A DNA stretch of 64,000 nt, taken from positions 868,001 through 932,000 of the forward strand of contig JAQSEB010000015.1 of the NCBI GenBank assembly GCA_030063045.1. The letters run 5' to 3'. Positions 15,401 through 26,083 of this stretch are shown one piece after another. The notes below the pieces were generated by a model that saw only the letters and a list, made by a program, of their open reading frames with translations, ran no database searches and was not told the DNA's origin. The stretch comes from Pratylenchus scribneri. Taxonomy: Eukaryota; Nematoda; Chromadorea; Rhabditida; Pratylenchidae. Numbering within the stretch: position 1 is the first letter of the stretch; each line of letters starts with the position of its first letter. A program made the position numbers and the translations under genes.

Positions 15401-18400
15401 TTTTAATAGAATCATATTCTCTATCAAAAAATACAGTCCTATATTTTTTATTTTGTTAATATACCCTCATATTGATTTTTTATGAATTTCTAAAAAATGG
15501 CCACAAATTCAATTATATGCCTAGGGTATATTTGACAAGTTTTGATAAAGGATTTGAATTTTTTGAAATTTTTTTAATAGAATCATATTCTCTATCAAAA
15601 AATACAGTCCAATATTTTTTATTTTGTTAATATACCCTCATATTGATTTTTTATGAATTTCTAAAAAATGGCCACAAATTCAATTATATGCCTAGGGTAT
15701 ATTTGACATGTTTTGATAAAGGATTTGAATTTTTTGAAATTTTTTTAATAGAATCTTATTCATCATCAAAAAATACAGTCCTATATTTTTTATTTTGTTA
15801 ATATACCCTCATATTGATTTTTTATGAATTTCTAAAAAATGGCCACAAATTCAATTATATGCCTAGGGTATATTTGACAAGTTTTGATAAAGGATTTGAA
15901 TTTTTTGAAATTTTTTTAATAGAATCTTATTCATCATCAAAAAATACAGTCCTATATTTTTTATTTTGTTAATATACCCTCATATTGATTTTTTATGAAT
16001 TTCTAAAAAATGGCCACAAATTCAATTATATGCCTAGGGTATATTTGACAAGTTTTGATAAAGGATTTGAATTTTTTGAAATTTTTTTAATAGAATCATA
16101 TTCTCTATCAAAAAATACAGTCCTATATTTTTTATTTTGTTAATATACCCTCATATTGATTTTTTATGAATTTCTAAAAAATGGCCACAAATTCAATTAT
16201 ATGCCTAGGGTATATTTGACATGTTTTGATAAAGGATTTGAATTTTTTGAAATTTTTTTAATAGAATCTTATTCATCATCAAAAAATACAGTCCTATATT
16301 TTTTATTTTGTTAATATACCCTCATATTGATTTTTTATGAATTTCTAAAAAATGGCCACAAATTCAATTATATGCCTAGGGTATATTTGACAAGTTTTGA
16401 TAAAGGATTTGAATTTTTTGAAATTTTTTTAATAGAATCTTATTCATCATCAAAAAATACAGTCCTATATTTTTTATTTTGTTAATATACCCTCATATTG
16501 ATTTTTTATGAATTTCTAAAAAATGGCCACAAATTCAATTATATGCCTAGGGTATATTTGACAAGTTTTGATAAAGGATTTGAATTTTTTGAAATTTTTT
16601 TAATAGAATCTTATTCATCATCAAAAAATACAGTCCTATATTTTTTATTTTGTTAATATACCCTCATATTGATTTTTTATGAATTTCTAAAAAATGGCCA
16701 CAAATTCAATTATATGCCTAGGGTATATTTGACAAGTTTTGATAAAGGATTTGAATTTTTTGAAATTTTTTTAATAGAATCATATTCTCTATCAAAAAAT
16801 ACAGTCCTATATTTTTTATTTTGTTAATATACCCTCATATTGATTTTTTATGAATTTCTAAAAAATGGCCACAAATTCAATTATATGCCTAGGGTATATT
16901 TGACAAGTTTTGATAAAGGATTTGAATTTTTTGAAATTTTTTTAATAGAATCATATTCTCTATCAAAAAATACAGTCCTATATTTTTTATTTTGTTAATA
17001 TACCCTCATATTGATTTTTTATGAATTTCTAAAAAATGGCCACAAATTCAATTATATGCCTAGGGTATATTTGACAAGTTTTGATAAAGGATTTGAATTT
17101 TTTGAAATTTTTTTAATAGAATCTTATTCATCATCAAAAAATACAGTCCTATATTTTTTATTTTGTTAATATACCCTCATATTGATTTTTTATGAATTTC
17201 TAAAAAATGGCCACAAATTCAATTATATGCCTAGGGTATATTTGACAAGTTTTGATAAAGGATTTGAATTTTTTGAAATTTTTTTAATAGAATCATATTC
17301 TCTATCAAAAAATACAGTCCTATATTTTTTATTTTGTTAATATACCCTCATATTGATTTTTTATGAATTTCTAAAAAATGGCCACAAATTCAATTATATG
17401 CCTAGGGTATATTTGACATGTTTTGATAAAGGATTTGAATTTTTTGAAATTTTTTTAATAGAATCTTATTCATCATCAAAAAATACAGTCCTATATTTTT
17501 TATTTTGTTAATATACCCTCATATTGATTTTTTATGAATTTCTAAAAAATGGCCACAAATTCAATTATATGCCTAGGGTATATTTGACAAGTTTTGATAA
17601 AGGATTTGAATTTTTTGAAATTTTTTTAATAGAATCTTATTCATCATCAAAAAATACAGTCCTATATTTTTTATTTTGTTAATATACCCTCATATTGATT
17701 TTTTATGAATTTCTAAAAAATGGCCACAAATTCAATTATATGCCTAGGGTATATTTGACAAGTTTTGATAAAGGATTTGAATTTTTTGAAATTTTTTTAA
17801 TAGAATCTTATTCATCATCAAAAAATACAGTCCTATATTTTTTATTTTGTTAATATACCCTCATATTGATTTTTTATGAATTTCTAAAAAATGGCCACAA
17901 ATTCAATTATATGCCTAGGGTATATTTGACAAGTTTTGATAAAGGATTTGAATTTTTTGAAATTTTTTTAATAGAATCATATTCTCTATCAAAAAATACA
18001 GTCCTATATTTTTTATTTTGTTAATATACCCTCATATTGATTTTTTATGAATTTCTAAAAAATGGCCACAAATTCAATTATATGCCTAGGGTATATTTGA
18101 CAAGTTTTGATAAAGGATTTGAATTTTTTGAAATTTTTTTAATAGAATCATATTCTCTATCAAAAAATACAGTCCTATATTTTTTATTTTGTTAATATAC
18201 CCTCATATTGATTTTTTATGAATTTCTAAAAAATGGCCACAAATTCAATTATATGCCTAGGGTATATTTGACAAGTTTTGATAAAGGATTTGAATTTTTT
18301 GAAATTTTTTTAATAGAATCATATTCTCTATCAAAAAATACAGTCCTATATTTTTTATTTTGTTAATATACCCTCATATTGATTTTTTATGAATTTCTAA

Positions 18401-19967
18401 AAAATGGCCACAAATTCAATTATATGCCTAGGGTATATTTGACAAGTTTTGATAAAGGATTTGAATTTTTTGAAATTTTTTTAATAGAATCATATTCTCT
18501 ATCAAAAAATACATTCCTATATTTTTTATTTTGTTAATATACCCTCATATTGATTTTTTATGAATTTCTAAAAAATGGCCACAAATTCAATTATATGCCT
18601 AGGGTATATTTGACAAGTTTTGATAAAGGATTTGAATTTTTTGAAATTTTTTTAATAGAATCATATTCTCTATCAAAAAATACAGTCCTATATTTTTTAT
18701 TTTGTTAATATACCCTCATATTGATTTTTTATGAATTTCTAAAAAATGGCCACAAATTCAATTATATGCCTAGGGTATATTTGACAAGTTTTGATAAAGG
18801 ATTTGAATTTTTTGAAATTTTTTTAATAGAATCATATTCTCTATCAAAAAATACATTCCTATATTTTTTATTTTGTTAATATACCCTCATATTGATTTTT
18901 TATGAATTTCTAAAAAATGGCCACAAATTCAATTATATGCCTAGGGTATATTTGACAAGTTTTGATAAAGGATTTGAATTTTTTGAAATTTTTTTAATAG
19001 AATCATATTCTCTATCAAAAAATACAGTCCTATATTTTTTATTTTGTTAATATACCCTCATATTGATTTTTTATGAATTTCTAAAAAATGGCCACAAATT
19101 CAATTATATGCCTAGGGTATATTTGACAAGTTTTGATAAAGGATTTGAATTTTTTGAAATTTTTTTAATAGAATCATATTCTCTATCAAAAAATACAGTC
19201 CTATATTTTTTATTTTGTTAATATACCCTCATATTGATTTTTTATGAATTTCTAAAAAATGGCCACAAATTCAATTATATGCCTAGGGTATATTTGACAA
19301 GTTTTGATAAAGGATTTGAATTTTTTGAAATTTTTTTAATAGAATCATATTCTCTATCAAAAAATACAGTCCTATATTTTTTATTTTGTTAATATACCCT
19401 CATATTGATTTTTTATGAATTTCTAAAAAATGGCCACAAATTCAATTATATGCCTAGGGTATATTTGACAAGTTTTGATAAAGGATTTGAATTTTTTGAA
19501 ATTTTTTTAATAGAATCATATTCTCTATCAAAAAATACAGTCCTATATTTTTTATTTTGTTAATATACCCTCATATTGATTTTTTATGAATTTCTAAAAA
19601 ATGGCCACAAATTCAATTATATGCCTAGGGTATATTTGACAAGTTTTGATAAAGGATTTGAATTTTTTGAAATTTTTTTAATAGAATCATATTCTCTATC
19701 AAAAAATACATTCCTATATTTTTTATTTTGTTAATATACCCTCATATTGATTTTTTATGAATTTCTAAAAAATGGCCACAAATTCAATTATATGCCTAGG
19801 GTATATTTGACAAGTTTTGATAAAGGATTTGAATTTTTTGAAATTTTTTTAATAGAATCATATTCTCTATCAAAAAATACAGTCCTATATTTTTTATTTT
19901 GTTAATATACCCTCATATTGATTTTTTATGAATTTCTAAAAAATGGCCACAAATTCAATTATATGCC

Positions 19968-19972
19968 TAGGG
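19968..19972. repeat. Target-site duplication, left copy (TAGGG)
   Basis: TAGGG ends the interrupted monomer just before the TGTCGTGA start of the 5' LTR. The same five bases follow the 3' LTR at 30392-30396, after which the monomer resumes as TATATTTGAC. A duplication of about 5 bp is usual for BEL/Pao integration. Confidence 0.95.
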
Positions 19973-20341
19973 TGTCGTGACCGATGTTCATTCAAAGATT
20001 GTTTGATGATTGATATTTGCATTTTTGGATTTTTACATTTAATTCACATTTATTAATTTTGTCCTTTCCATTTACATTTGATTTCCACCCCAATTCCCCA
20101 TTTTTGCTTTGTCATTGGCCAAAACCAACGCCTTTTGTGCTCGTTTTTGGCCCCCAAAAGCTTTGTCATTGTAGTTTTATTTAATGTTTGGCTTGTTCCC
20201 CCATTATTTCCATTCCCACTGATCATTCACAAATAGTTAAAGAATTTATATTCACAAATAAATTGCTTGGATAAAATATAATTTTATTGGACTCAGTAAA
20301 AGAGTAATTTGGATTATTGTTGAATCAATTGGGATTCAACA
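19973..20341 (+). repeat. 5' LTR (369 bp)
   Basis: Begins TGTCGTGACC right after the left TAGGG and ends GGGATTCAACA. It matches 30023-30391 base for base on reading the two side by side. The left edge is fixed by the satellite junction and the right edge by the satellite junction of the 3' copy, so the limits are exact. As the 5' copy it should carry the promoter for the genomic RNA. Confidence 0.97.
20257..20281 (+). promoter_or_regulatory. Possible polyadenylation signal and TATA-like box in the LTR
   Basis: AATAAA lies at 20257-20262 and an AT-rich TATA-like stretch (ATAAAATATAA) at 20271-20281; the 3' LTR has the same at 30307-30331. LTRs need both signals, but AATAAA upstream of the TATA-like stretch is not the tidy order, and in AT-rich DNA such matches are cheap. 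Assignment is tentative. Confidence 0.3.
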
Positions 20342-20949
20342 AAGTGGTGCCACGACCAATTTGGAAAATCTTCGAGCCATTGGGGCAAGAATCTGGTTTG
20401 CCATTGGGGCAAAAAACTTTGGTTTTGGTCGTAAATTAAAATAATTTTGAATTCCCCTGCCTAAGGCAAAACTGTCTTCCTCAATTTTCAATCGAGTGGA
20501 ACGTATCTCATCAAGGAGGCCTCGAATCGAACGATCACCCGACAACAGAAGGCAACACGATCGACCGGCTCATCGACGATCAGCACCGGCCCAAATTTTG
20601 ATTGAAAGGAGTCGGAGAATTGCAAATCGGCGGCCAAATAACAACAGAGATCGACGCCAATCTCCGCCAATTCAACAACAAGCACCGGCGCCTCAAATCC
20701 AGCCAGTCGTAATCCAAGTGCCTGTCCCCCAAATTCCGGCGCTTCAACCTTTTTGGCCTAGACCCCAATTTCAACCAAGGGTCTTTTGGAACGCAAATTT
20801 CCAACGACAACCCCAGGCTATCTATCGACCTCGGCAACAGTTGCAAAGTCGGCAGCAGCGTCCAAATCAACGTCCTCATCATTTTGATCGGCGACAACCC
20901 AGCAACAACCAGCAACACCGACGTAATCGACCATTTGTGAGACGAGGCT
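20342..20949 (+). other. 5' leader of the element
   Basis: Untranslated leader between the 5' LTR and the first gag ATG. After the primer-binding site it holds an imperfect direct repeat of GCCATTGGGGCAA (about 20376-20388 and 20401-20413). From about 20490 on, it is unusually rich in C and A compared with the AT-rich gag-pol, and it contains an open frame without ATG that is listed separately. It probably also carries packaging and dimerisation signals, which I cannot point to. Confidence 0.7.
20345..20357 (+). promoter_or_regulatory. Primer-binding site (tRNA 3'-end complement)
   Basis: TGGTGCCACGACC starts three bases after the 5' LTR. TGG complements the CCA end of a tRNA, and the next bases would pair with its acceptor arm, so it primes minus-strand DNA synthesis. 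I cannot name the tRNA from sequence alone; comparison with the host tRNA set would settle it. Confidence 0.75.
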
Positions 20950-21035
20950 ATGGCGGACGTCCTGCAAATCACCGTCAAAATGCTGCGCGACCGGCTCAAT
21001 TCAATCGTAATGGAAACGAACGAAATAGACTTTAA
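20496..21035 (+). CDS. Arg/Gln/Pro-rich open frame overlapping the gag start (doubtful)
   Basis: A 179-codon open frame that starts at GTG. The frame is open from 20451 and has no ATG anywhere, so ordinary translation is not expected. The product would be very basic and of low complexity, full of Arg, Gln, Pro and Asn (for example VPVPQIPALQPFWPRPQFQP), with no domain I recognise. It overlaps the first 86 bases of gag-pol, which lies in the +1 frame relative to it. It could be a non-AUG leader protein, an exon joined by splicing, a decayed amino-terminal extension of gag with RNA-binding character, or chance openness of a C/A-rich leader. Chance or decay is the safer reading. Confidence 0.25.
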   Translation: MERISSRRPRIERSPDNRRQHDRPAHRRSAPAQILIERSRRIANRRPNNNRDRRQSPPIQQQAPAPQIQPVVIQVPVPQIPALQPFWPRPQFQPRVFWNANFQRQPQAIYRPRQQLQSRQQRPNQRPHHFDRRQPSNNQQHRRNRPFVRRGYGGRPANHRQNAARPAQFNRNGNERNRL

Positions 21036-24000
21036 AATCGGTGAGAACGATATGGATGGGGCAAATAAATTAAGAGAAAAATGCATTGAACAAATGGGAA
21101 AATTAAAAAATGCCATAAAGGATTTGGATGAGGAAAACAGAAATTATGGAAATTTTTTGGAAACGTTAGGCCAGGAAAGAAAAGAATTGGAATTGGCAAC
21201 TTATAAGGGATTGGCAACCGGTGTTTCTGGATTTTTGACAATTATGAATACTGCCAGAGGCGTTATTGATGTTTTAGAGAAAAATAAAAGATTTTTCGAT
21301 AATATGTTGCCATCGGCATCAAATGAAATTTTGGATATTAGCCGAATGGCCATTCGTGAAAATATTAATGTAAAATTGCCGGAAATAAAATTGCCAGAAT
21401 TTTCGGGTGAATTGAAAAATTGGAATTCGTTTTTTGAGGAATTCACTGCTGCCGTGGATGACCAGGATATCCCGGACAAGCGAAAAATGCAGTATCTGAA
21501 AAGTGCCCTAAAGGGCGAGCCATTGGAAATTGTAGAAAGCTATCCGCTAGAGGCAAAAAATTACAAAACCGTTTTGAAAATTTTGAAAAAACAATTTGGC
21601 GATACTCAAAACATTAAAAATAGCCTACACAGCGGTTTAAGAAAATTGAAAAAGGCAAACAATTTTATGCCCGAAATAAAGAAAACGCACAGAGAAGTGC
21701 GAGCAATTTTGAATCAATTAGAAAATGTGGGGGAAAACATTGAAAACGCCCAATTAATTTTCGAAGTGGAATCAAAATACCCCCAAAACATATTACGAAA
21801 AATATACGAAAAGAAGAAAAGTACCCCAAATTTGGGCATTAAAGCCATGATGGATTTTTTGGATGAATACCTAAAGCTAGAGGAAGACATCTACAGAATT
21901 CACAGGGAATTCGATTTTGGGAATGAAAAATTTGAGAAAAAATATGGCAAATATGAAAAATATGATAAATACAATGGATTCAAAAAGGGCCAATGGAAAG
22001 GCCCAAATAAGTATGAAAACAAAACAATGGCAAATATGCAAAAAAGAAATTGCAAATTTTGTGGCGATGAACATTGGGAGGATAAATGCCCCAAATATAA
22101 AACAAATGAAGAAAGATTGGCCAAAGCAAAAGAACTAAAAATTTGTTTGAAATGTTTGGGAAAAGGCCACATTTCAAAAGAATGCAAAAAGAATGTTAAA
22201 TGTTTTACATGCAAAAAAGATGGCCATAATTCAGCTTTTTGTCGCCAAAAAGCCAAAAAAGTGGCTGATGAAAAGAAAAACTATAAAGAATACAATAAAA
22301 TGAAGAATGAAAAAATGTGTATGGCCACAGAAATTAATGAGGAAAATGAGAATAAAAGCCTGGATAAAGTCCTAATGAATAATTTAATTGGAAAAAAGAA
22401 GAAAGAAAAAGACATTACTTTAATGCAGGTTGCCTTGGCCCCCATCCGCAATCCATATGCAATGGGCCAAAAATCGGAAGCGGCAATTTTTTTGGATTCC
22501 GGATGTGAAATCAGCCTCATATTAAATGTGCTTGCAAAGAAATTGAATTTGCATATAATTGGAGAAAAGCAATTCCGTGGAAGCGGATTATTCAATAAAA
22601 CAATTATAATAAATTCTCCAATTTACATTTTTCAAATTTTGTCCCAAAATAATGAGGCGATAAATATTGTTGCAAGAGGTGTTGAAAAAAGGCAAATGGT
22701 CGAAAGATTGAAAATGGCTGACCCAAAAACATTTAAACATTTCTTAAAGGATGATATAACCAATGAAGAAAATATTTTGGAGGTTATGCCTGAAATTTTG
22801 ATTGGGTCTGACTTTTATTCGGAAATTGTTGGGCTGCCTAAAACAAAATCTGGATTTTCAATTTTGGAAACAAAAATTGGCAAAATTTTAACTGGAAAAA
22901 GCCATATTTGGAAAACAGAAACTGAACCTATTATTTGTCAAATGATTGAACAAGAAAAATTTTGGGAAATTGAAGAATGTGGAATAAATGAAATTAAGAA
23001 AAATGAAAACGATATTTTTGCTCACACACATTTTTTGAATACAGTCCAAAGGGACAATGAAGGCCGATATGTAATTGAATGGCCAATAAGAGAAAAACCC
23101 TCGCAATTATCAAACAATTTCTGGATTTGCCTTAAAAGGCTCCAAGGCGTTTGGAATAAATTAAATAAAAATGGGCTTTTGGAGAAATATTGTGCCCCAT
23201 TCAATGAACAAATTGAAAAAGGAATTATTGAAAAATGCAAAGATAATTCGGGAATTATTATTTATATCCCCCATCATTGCGTAATAAACGAGGAAAAAGG
23301 AAAAATTCGCCCAGTTTTTGATTTTAGTTGCAAAACACCTGAAGGGATAAGTGTAAATGACTTTATATTGCGGGGCAGAGTAATGTTGGTGGACATTTGC
23401 GGAATGATTCTCCGTTTTCGAAACTTTCCTATTGCCATTTTTTGTGATGTAAAAAGTGCCTTCCACCAAATAAAAGTAAAGGAAAATCAAAGGAATTTGG
23501 CACGATTTTTGTGGTTCAAAGACCCAAAAAAGCCCCCCGCTTTGGATAATATTGAAGAAATGAGATTCACATGCATGCCATTCGGCATCATAGCTGCTCC
23601 TTCATTGCTTGGCGAAGTGACGGATTATCATTTAGCAAATTATGGCACTGAATTTGCCGAAAAGTTGAGAAAAGGAATTTATGCCGACAATCCAGGATTC
23701 GGTGCATCAAACACAATGGAAGCAATAGAAAAATGCCATGAAATTATAAAAATATTTGGAGATGCAAAAATGACACTGCACGAATTTGTTAGTAATGATA
23801 ATTCGATAATGGAAAAATTTGGTGATAAAGAAAGAAAAAATTCAATAAAAATTCTCGGAATTGGCTGGGATATTGAAAAAGATGCCATAATCATTGAAAT
23901 AAAAGAAATAAAAAATGAATTGAAATGGACAAAACGAAAAGTGGCAAAAGGTACAGCCAAAACTTTTGATCCGCCCGGATTGACGATTCCAGCCAATTTG

Positions 24001-25473
24001 CCCAGAAAAATGTTTTTTCAAAGCCTTTGGAAGGAAAATAAATATGGCTGGGATGATCAAATTGATGAAGCCAATTTGGAAGAATGGAAAAATATAATTG
24101 GTGATTTTGGAAAATTTTTAATTAGAAGAAGGGCGGTCAAAAATCCAGATGCCGAAATGGAATTACATATTTTTGTGGACGCATCGGCCAAAGCATATGC
24201 ATCGGTTGCCTATATTGTTGAAAAAATGAATAAAATGACTAATTCATCAATAGTGTATGCCAAAGGCAAATTGGCCCCTATCAAAGCCAAATTGACAATT
24301 CCACGATTGGAATTGATGGCTGCTGTTTCTGGTTGCAAAATGCTTGAATTTATAAAGAAGGAAATTGATTTGAAAATTGGCAATTATTATATATGGTCCG
24401 ATTCAAAGGTGGTCTTGAGTTGGATACTCATCTCCAACGTGGATAAATTGCCAAAATTTGTGAAAAATAGAGTTTTGGAATTGAGAAAGGATATGAAAAT
24501 AAAATGGAAATATGTGCCCACAGATGTGAACCCGGCTGATTTGGCAAGCCGTGGCTGCAGTTGTGCAGAATTAAAAGCCAATTCGATTTGGTGGGAAGGG
24601 CCAAACTTCCTAAAATTTGATGAAATTGAATGGCCAAAAGCACCTGAATTGATTAAAAATGAAAAAGAATGGGATAAAAAATTGGAAGAAATAAATATGG
24701 ATATGCTTGTTAATGAAATTATTGACATAAAAATAAGAAATGAGTGGCCAAAATTGGTAAATATTTCGGTTGCAACTTGCAGGGCAATTAAAATTTTTGG
24801 CCAAAAAATTAAATTTGAAACGGAATTTATGATTGATCTTCAAAATACTAAAAATGCAATTGAAATAAGAAAATTGGCTGAAATTTTGCTCATAAGCCAG
24901 GATCAGTATAAATATCCTCCAAGTGAAAAAGAAATGCAAAATTTATCTATGGAAAAATCAAAATATGGAATTTGGACATACCCTGGACGATTGGGCAATT
25001 CTGGACAAAAAGCACAAATTTTTATTTCATATGAATCACCATTGGCTGAAATCATTTGTATTGAAGCGCATTTGCGCACACTTCACAGTGGTCTCCGGCA
25101 AAGTTTGACCGAATTAAGAAAAACATTTTGGATCCCAATGGGAAGGAAAAAGATGAAAATAACGATTAATAAATGCTTTTATTGCCGAAAAGCAAAATTG
25201 GAGCCAATCGCCTTCCCAAAAATGCCACATTTGCCAGCAGAAAGGACAAAGGTCTCCATTCCCTTCACAAATTGTGGAATGGATTATGCCGGGCCATTTG
25301 AAGTGAAAAATTTTAAAGGCGAAATTATGAAAGTTTGGATCGAAATTTTCACATGTATGGCCACCCGATTCACACATTTGGAATTAATTCCGGATGTATC
25401 GGCCAAATCCTGCATCAATGCTTTGCGAAGATTCATTGCCGAATATGGAAAACCAAAATATTTTAAGCGATAA
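20950..25473 (+). CDS. gag-pol: Gag-Pol polyprotein, BEL/Pao type, cut short in integrase
   Basis: 1507 codons from ATG; an in-frame TGA at 20938 fixes this as the first usable start. Order seen: helical amino end (about 1-140); gag DUF1759-like region with LPEFSGELKNWNSFFEEF (from about 148, to about 290); three Cys/His knuckles (368-431); aspartic protease with LDSG at 515-518; reverse transcriptase about 765-985 with first catalytic Asp833 and box YADN at 911-914; RNase H with Asp1077, Glu1121, Asp1151 and Asp1197; integrase zinc module His1374, His1379, Cys1409, Cys1412 and core Asp1445. It provides particle structure, processing, cDNA synthesis and integration. Fused gag and pol in one frame is normal for BEL/Pao. 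The frame ends at TAA 25471-25473 just before the second integrase Asp, which lies in the +1 frame, so this copy cannot make a whole integrase. The N in YADN is also unusual. Confidence 0.93.
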   Translation: MADVLQITVKMLRDRLNSIVMETNEIDFKIGENDMDGANKLREKCIEQMGKLKNAIKDLDEENRNYGNFLETLGQERKELELATYKGLATGVSGFLTIMNTARGVIDVLEKNKRFFDNMLPSASNEILDISRMAIRENINVKLPEIKLPEFSGELKNWNSFFEEFTAAVDDQDIPDKRKMQYLKSALKGEPLEIVESYPLEAKNYKTVLKILKKQFGDTQNIKNSLHSGLRKLKKANNFMPEIKKTHREVRAILNQLENVGENIENAQLIFEVESKYPQNILRKIYEKKKSTPNLGIKAMMDFLDEYLKLEEDIYRIHREFDFGNEKFEKKYGKYEKYDKYNGFKKGQWKGPNKYENKTMANMQKRNCKFCGDEHWEDKCPKYKTNEERLAKAKELKICLKCLGKGHISKECKKNVKCFTCKKDGHNSAFCRQKAKKVADEKKNYKEYNKMKNEKMCMATEINEENENKSLDKVLMNNLIGKKKKEKDITLMQVALAPIRNPYAMGQKSEAAIFLDSGCEISLILNVLAKKLNLHIIGEKQFRGSGLFNKTIIINSPIYIFQILSQNNEAINIVARGVEKRQMVERLKMADPKTFKHFLKDDITNEENILEVMPEILIGSDFYSEIVGLPKTKSGFSILETKIGKILTGKSHIWKTETEPIICQMIEQEKFWEIEECGINEIKKNENDIFAHTHFLNTVQRDNEGRYVIEWPIREKPSQLSNNFWICLKRLQGVWNKLNKNGLLEKYCAPFNEQIEKGIIEKCKDNSGIIIYIPHHCVINEEKGKIRPVFDFSCKTPEGISVNDFILRGRVMLVDICGMILRFRNFPIAIFCDVKSAFHQIKVKENQRNLARFLWFKDPKKPPALDNIEEMRFTCMPFGIIAAPSLLGEVTDYHLANYGTEFAEKLRKGIYADNPGFGASNTMEAIEKCHEIIKIFGDAKMTLHEFVSNDNSIMEKFGDKERKNSIKILGIGWDIEKDAIIIEIKEIKNELKWTKRKVAKGTAKTFDPPGLTIPANLPRKMFFQSLWKENKYGWDDQIDEANLEEWKNIIGDFGKFLIRRRAVKNPDAEMELHIFVDASAKAYASVAYIVEKMNKMTNSSIVYAKGKLAPIKAKLTIPRLELMAAVSGCKMLEFIKKEIDLKIGNYYIWSDSKVVLSWILISNVDKLPKFVKNRVLELRKDMKIKWKYVPTDVNPADLASRGCSCAELKANSIWWEGPNFLKFDEIEWPKAPELIKNEKEWDKKLEEINMDMLVNEIIDIKIRNEWPKLVNISVATCRAIKIFGQKIKFETEFMIDLQNTKNAIEIRKLAEILLISQDQYKYPPSEKEMQNLSMEKSKYGIWTYPGRLGNSGQKAQIFISYESPLAEIICIEAHLRTLHSGLRQSLTELRKTFWIPMGRKKMKITINKCFYCRKAKLEPIAFPKMPHLPAERTKVSIPFTNCGMDYAGPFEVKNFKGEIMKVWIEIFTCMATRFTHLELIPDVSAKSCINALRRFIAEYGKPKYFKR
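22051..22242 (+). other. Three Cys/His zinc knuckles of Gag
   Basis: Gag residues 368-431. The first, CKFCGDEHWEDKC, has spacing CX2CX3HX4C, one residue short of the standard form. The second (Cys399, Cys402, His407, Cys412) and third (Cys418, Cys421, His426, Cys431) are classic CX2CX4HX4C. They are nucleocapsid motifs for binding the element's RNA. A knuckle with the same short spacing returns far downstream at 26837. Confidence 0.92.
23244..23905 (+). other. Reverse transcriptase domain with YADN box
   Basis: Residues about 765-985 of Gag-Pol. Recognisable blocks are IRPVFDFSCK, the motif-A region IFCDVKSAFHQI with Asp833, and the motif-B region MRFTCMPFGIIAAPS. Motif C reads YADN at 23680-23691, where Asp-Asp is the usual ending. 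The first Asp, the stricter metal ligand, is kept. Confidence 0.85.
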
Positions 25474-26083
25474 TGGCACACAATATCGGTTGACTTATAA
25501 AGTAGTTAATGAAATCGAAAAGAAAATGGAATTGGAAAAAATTAAATGGACATTTATTCCTTCGGTCTCGCCATGGTTCGGCGGATTTTACGAAGCAATG
25601 GTTAAAATTATGAAAAAAGCCTTAAAGGCAGCCGTTGGACGAAAATATTTATTTTTTGAAGAACTGCGAACAATTTTGCCGGAAGTAAAATTGGTAATGA
25701 ATACACGGCCTTTAACATATGTTTATGAAGATGTTGAAGAAAGTTTGGAAATTTTGAGGCCAATTGATTTGATGTTTCCAAAAAGGAATGAAAAAATTAT
25801 TGATTTGGATAATCTGGAAATTGATGAATTTAAACTAAAAGAAACCCAAAGGGATGAACTAATTAAAAATTGGAAAAATGCAAATGATATGTTAAATTAT
25901 TTTTGTAAAAAATGGGAAAAAGAATATTTGAATGAATTGAAGGAAAGGGCGGATCGGCACCGCCAAAAAATTGCCAAAAAGAATTATTTGCCACAAGTTG
26001 GAGAAATTGTGCTAGTTCATCAAGAAAATGCTCCAAAATTTGCCTGGAATTTAGGAAAAATTGTTGAATTAATTAAGAGTTAA
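25394..26083 (+). pseudogene. Integrase remainder (second half of core and C-terminal module)
   Basis: This frame is +1 to gag-pol. The first 22 codons overlap gag-pol and are probably not real; true integrase reading resumes near 25460. It contains SDNGTQ with the second catalytic Asp (25469-25471), then WFGGFYEAM with the catalytic Glu (25592-25594), giving Asp-X40-Glu, within the range for BEL/Pao integrases. After it come the NTRPLTYV block and a DUF5641-like end (LNELKERADRHRQK, then PQVGEIVLV). The frame stops at TAA 26081-26083, but the DUF5641-like reading continues without change of frame beyond it, so the stop is a nonsense change rather than a natural end. With no good start of its own, this piece is not expected to be made except by frameshifting from gag-pol. 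Confidence 0.88.

Larger units (their letters stand above)
1..19972 (+). repeat. 171-bp satellite array, left arm
   Basis: Head-to-tail tandem array of an AT-rich monomer, about 117 copies, running off the left edge. Successive TAGGGTATATTTGAC boxes start at 121, 292, 463, 634 and 805, a strict 171-bp period; copies with an extra A in the run before TGGCCACAAA (for example near 1974) are 172 bp. The monomers contain no CpG and have about 22% G+C. Two variants alternate in the middle of the monomer: one reads CATATTCTCTATC, the other CTTATTCATCATC. A second variable site is GACAAG versus GACATG. Rarer markers are ACATTCC for ACAGTCC (near 18511, 18853, 19708), GACAAATTTT (6125, 13311) and a longer T run near 14541. 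No gene lies in this stretch; short open frames here are by-products of the repeat. Confidence 0.98.

Noticed and set aside
1..19972. CRISPR-like array
   Set aside because: The whole 171-bp unit repeats with no unique spacers, and the setting is a nematode retroelement and satellite.
20580..21116. 178-codon open frame on the minus strand
   Set aside because: It lies opposite the gag start and leader, has no recognisable domain, and is explained as a shadow of the C/A-rich leader and gag.
25460..25475. Programmed frameshift to express the integrase end
   Set aside because: The break falls inside the catalytic core between two essential Asp residues, not at a domain border, so a natural recoding site is unlikely; damage or sequence error fits better.
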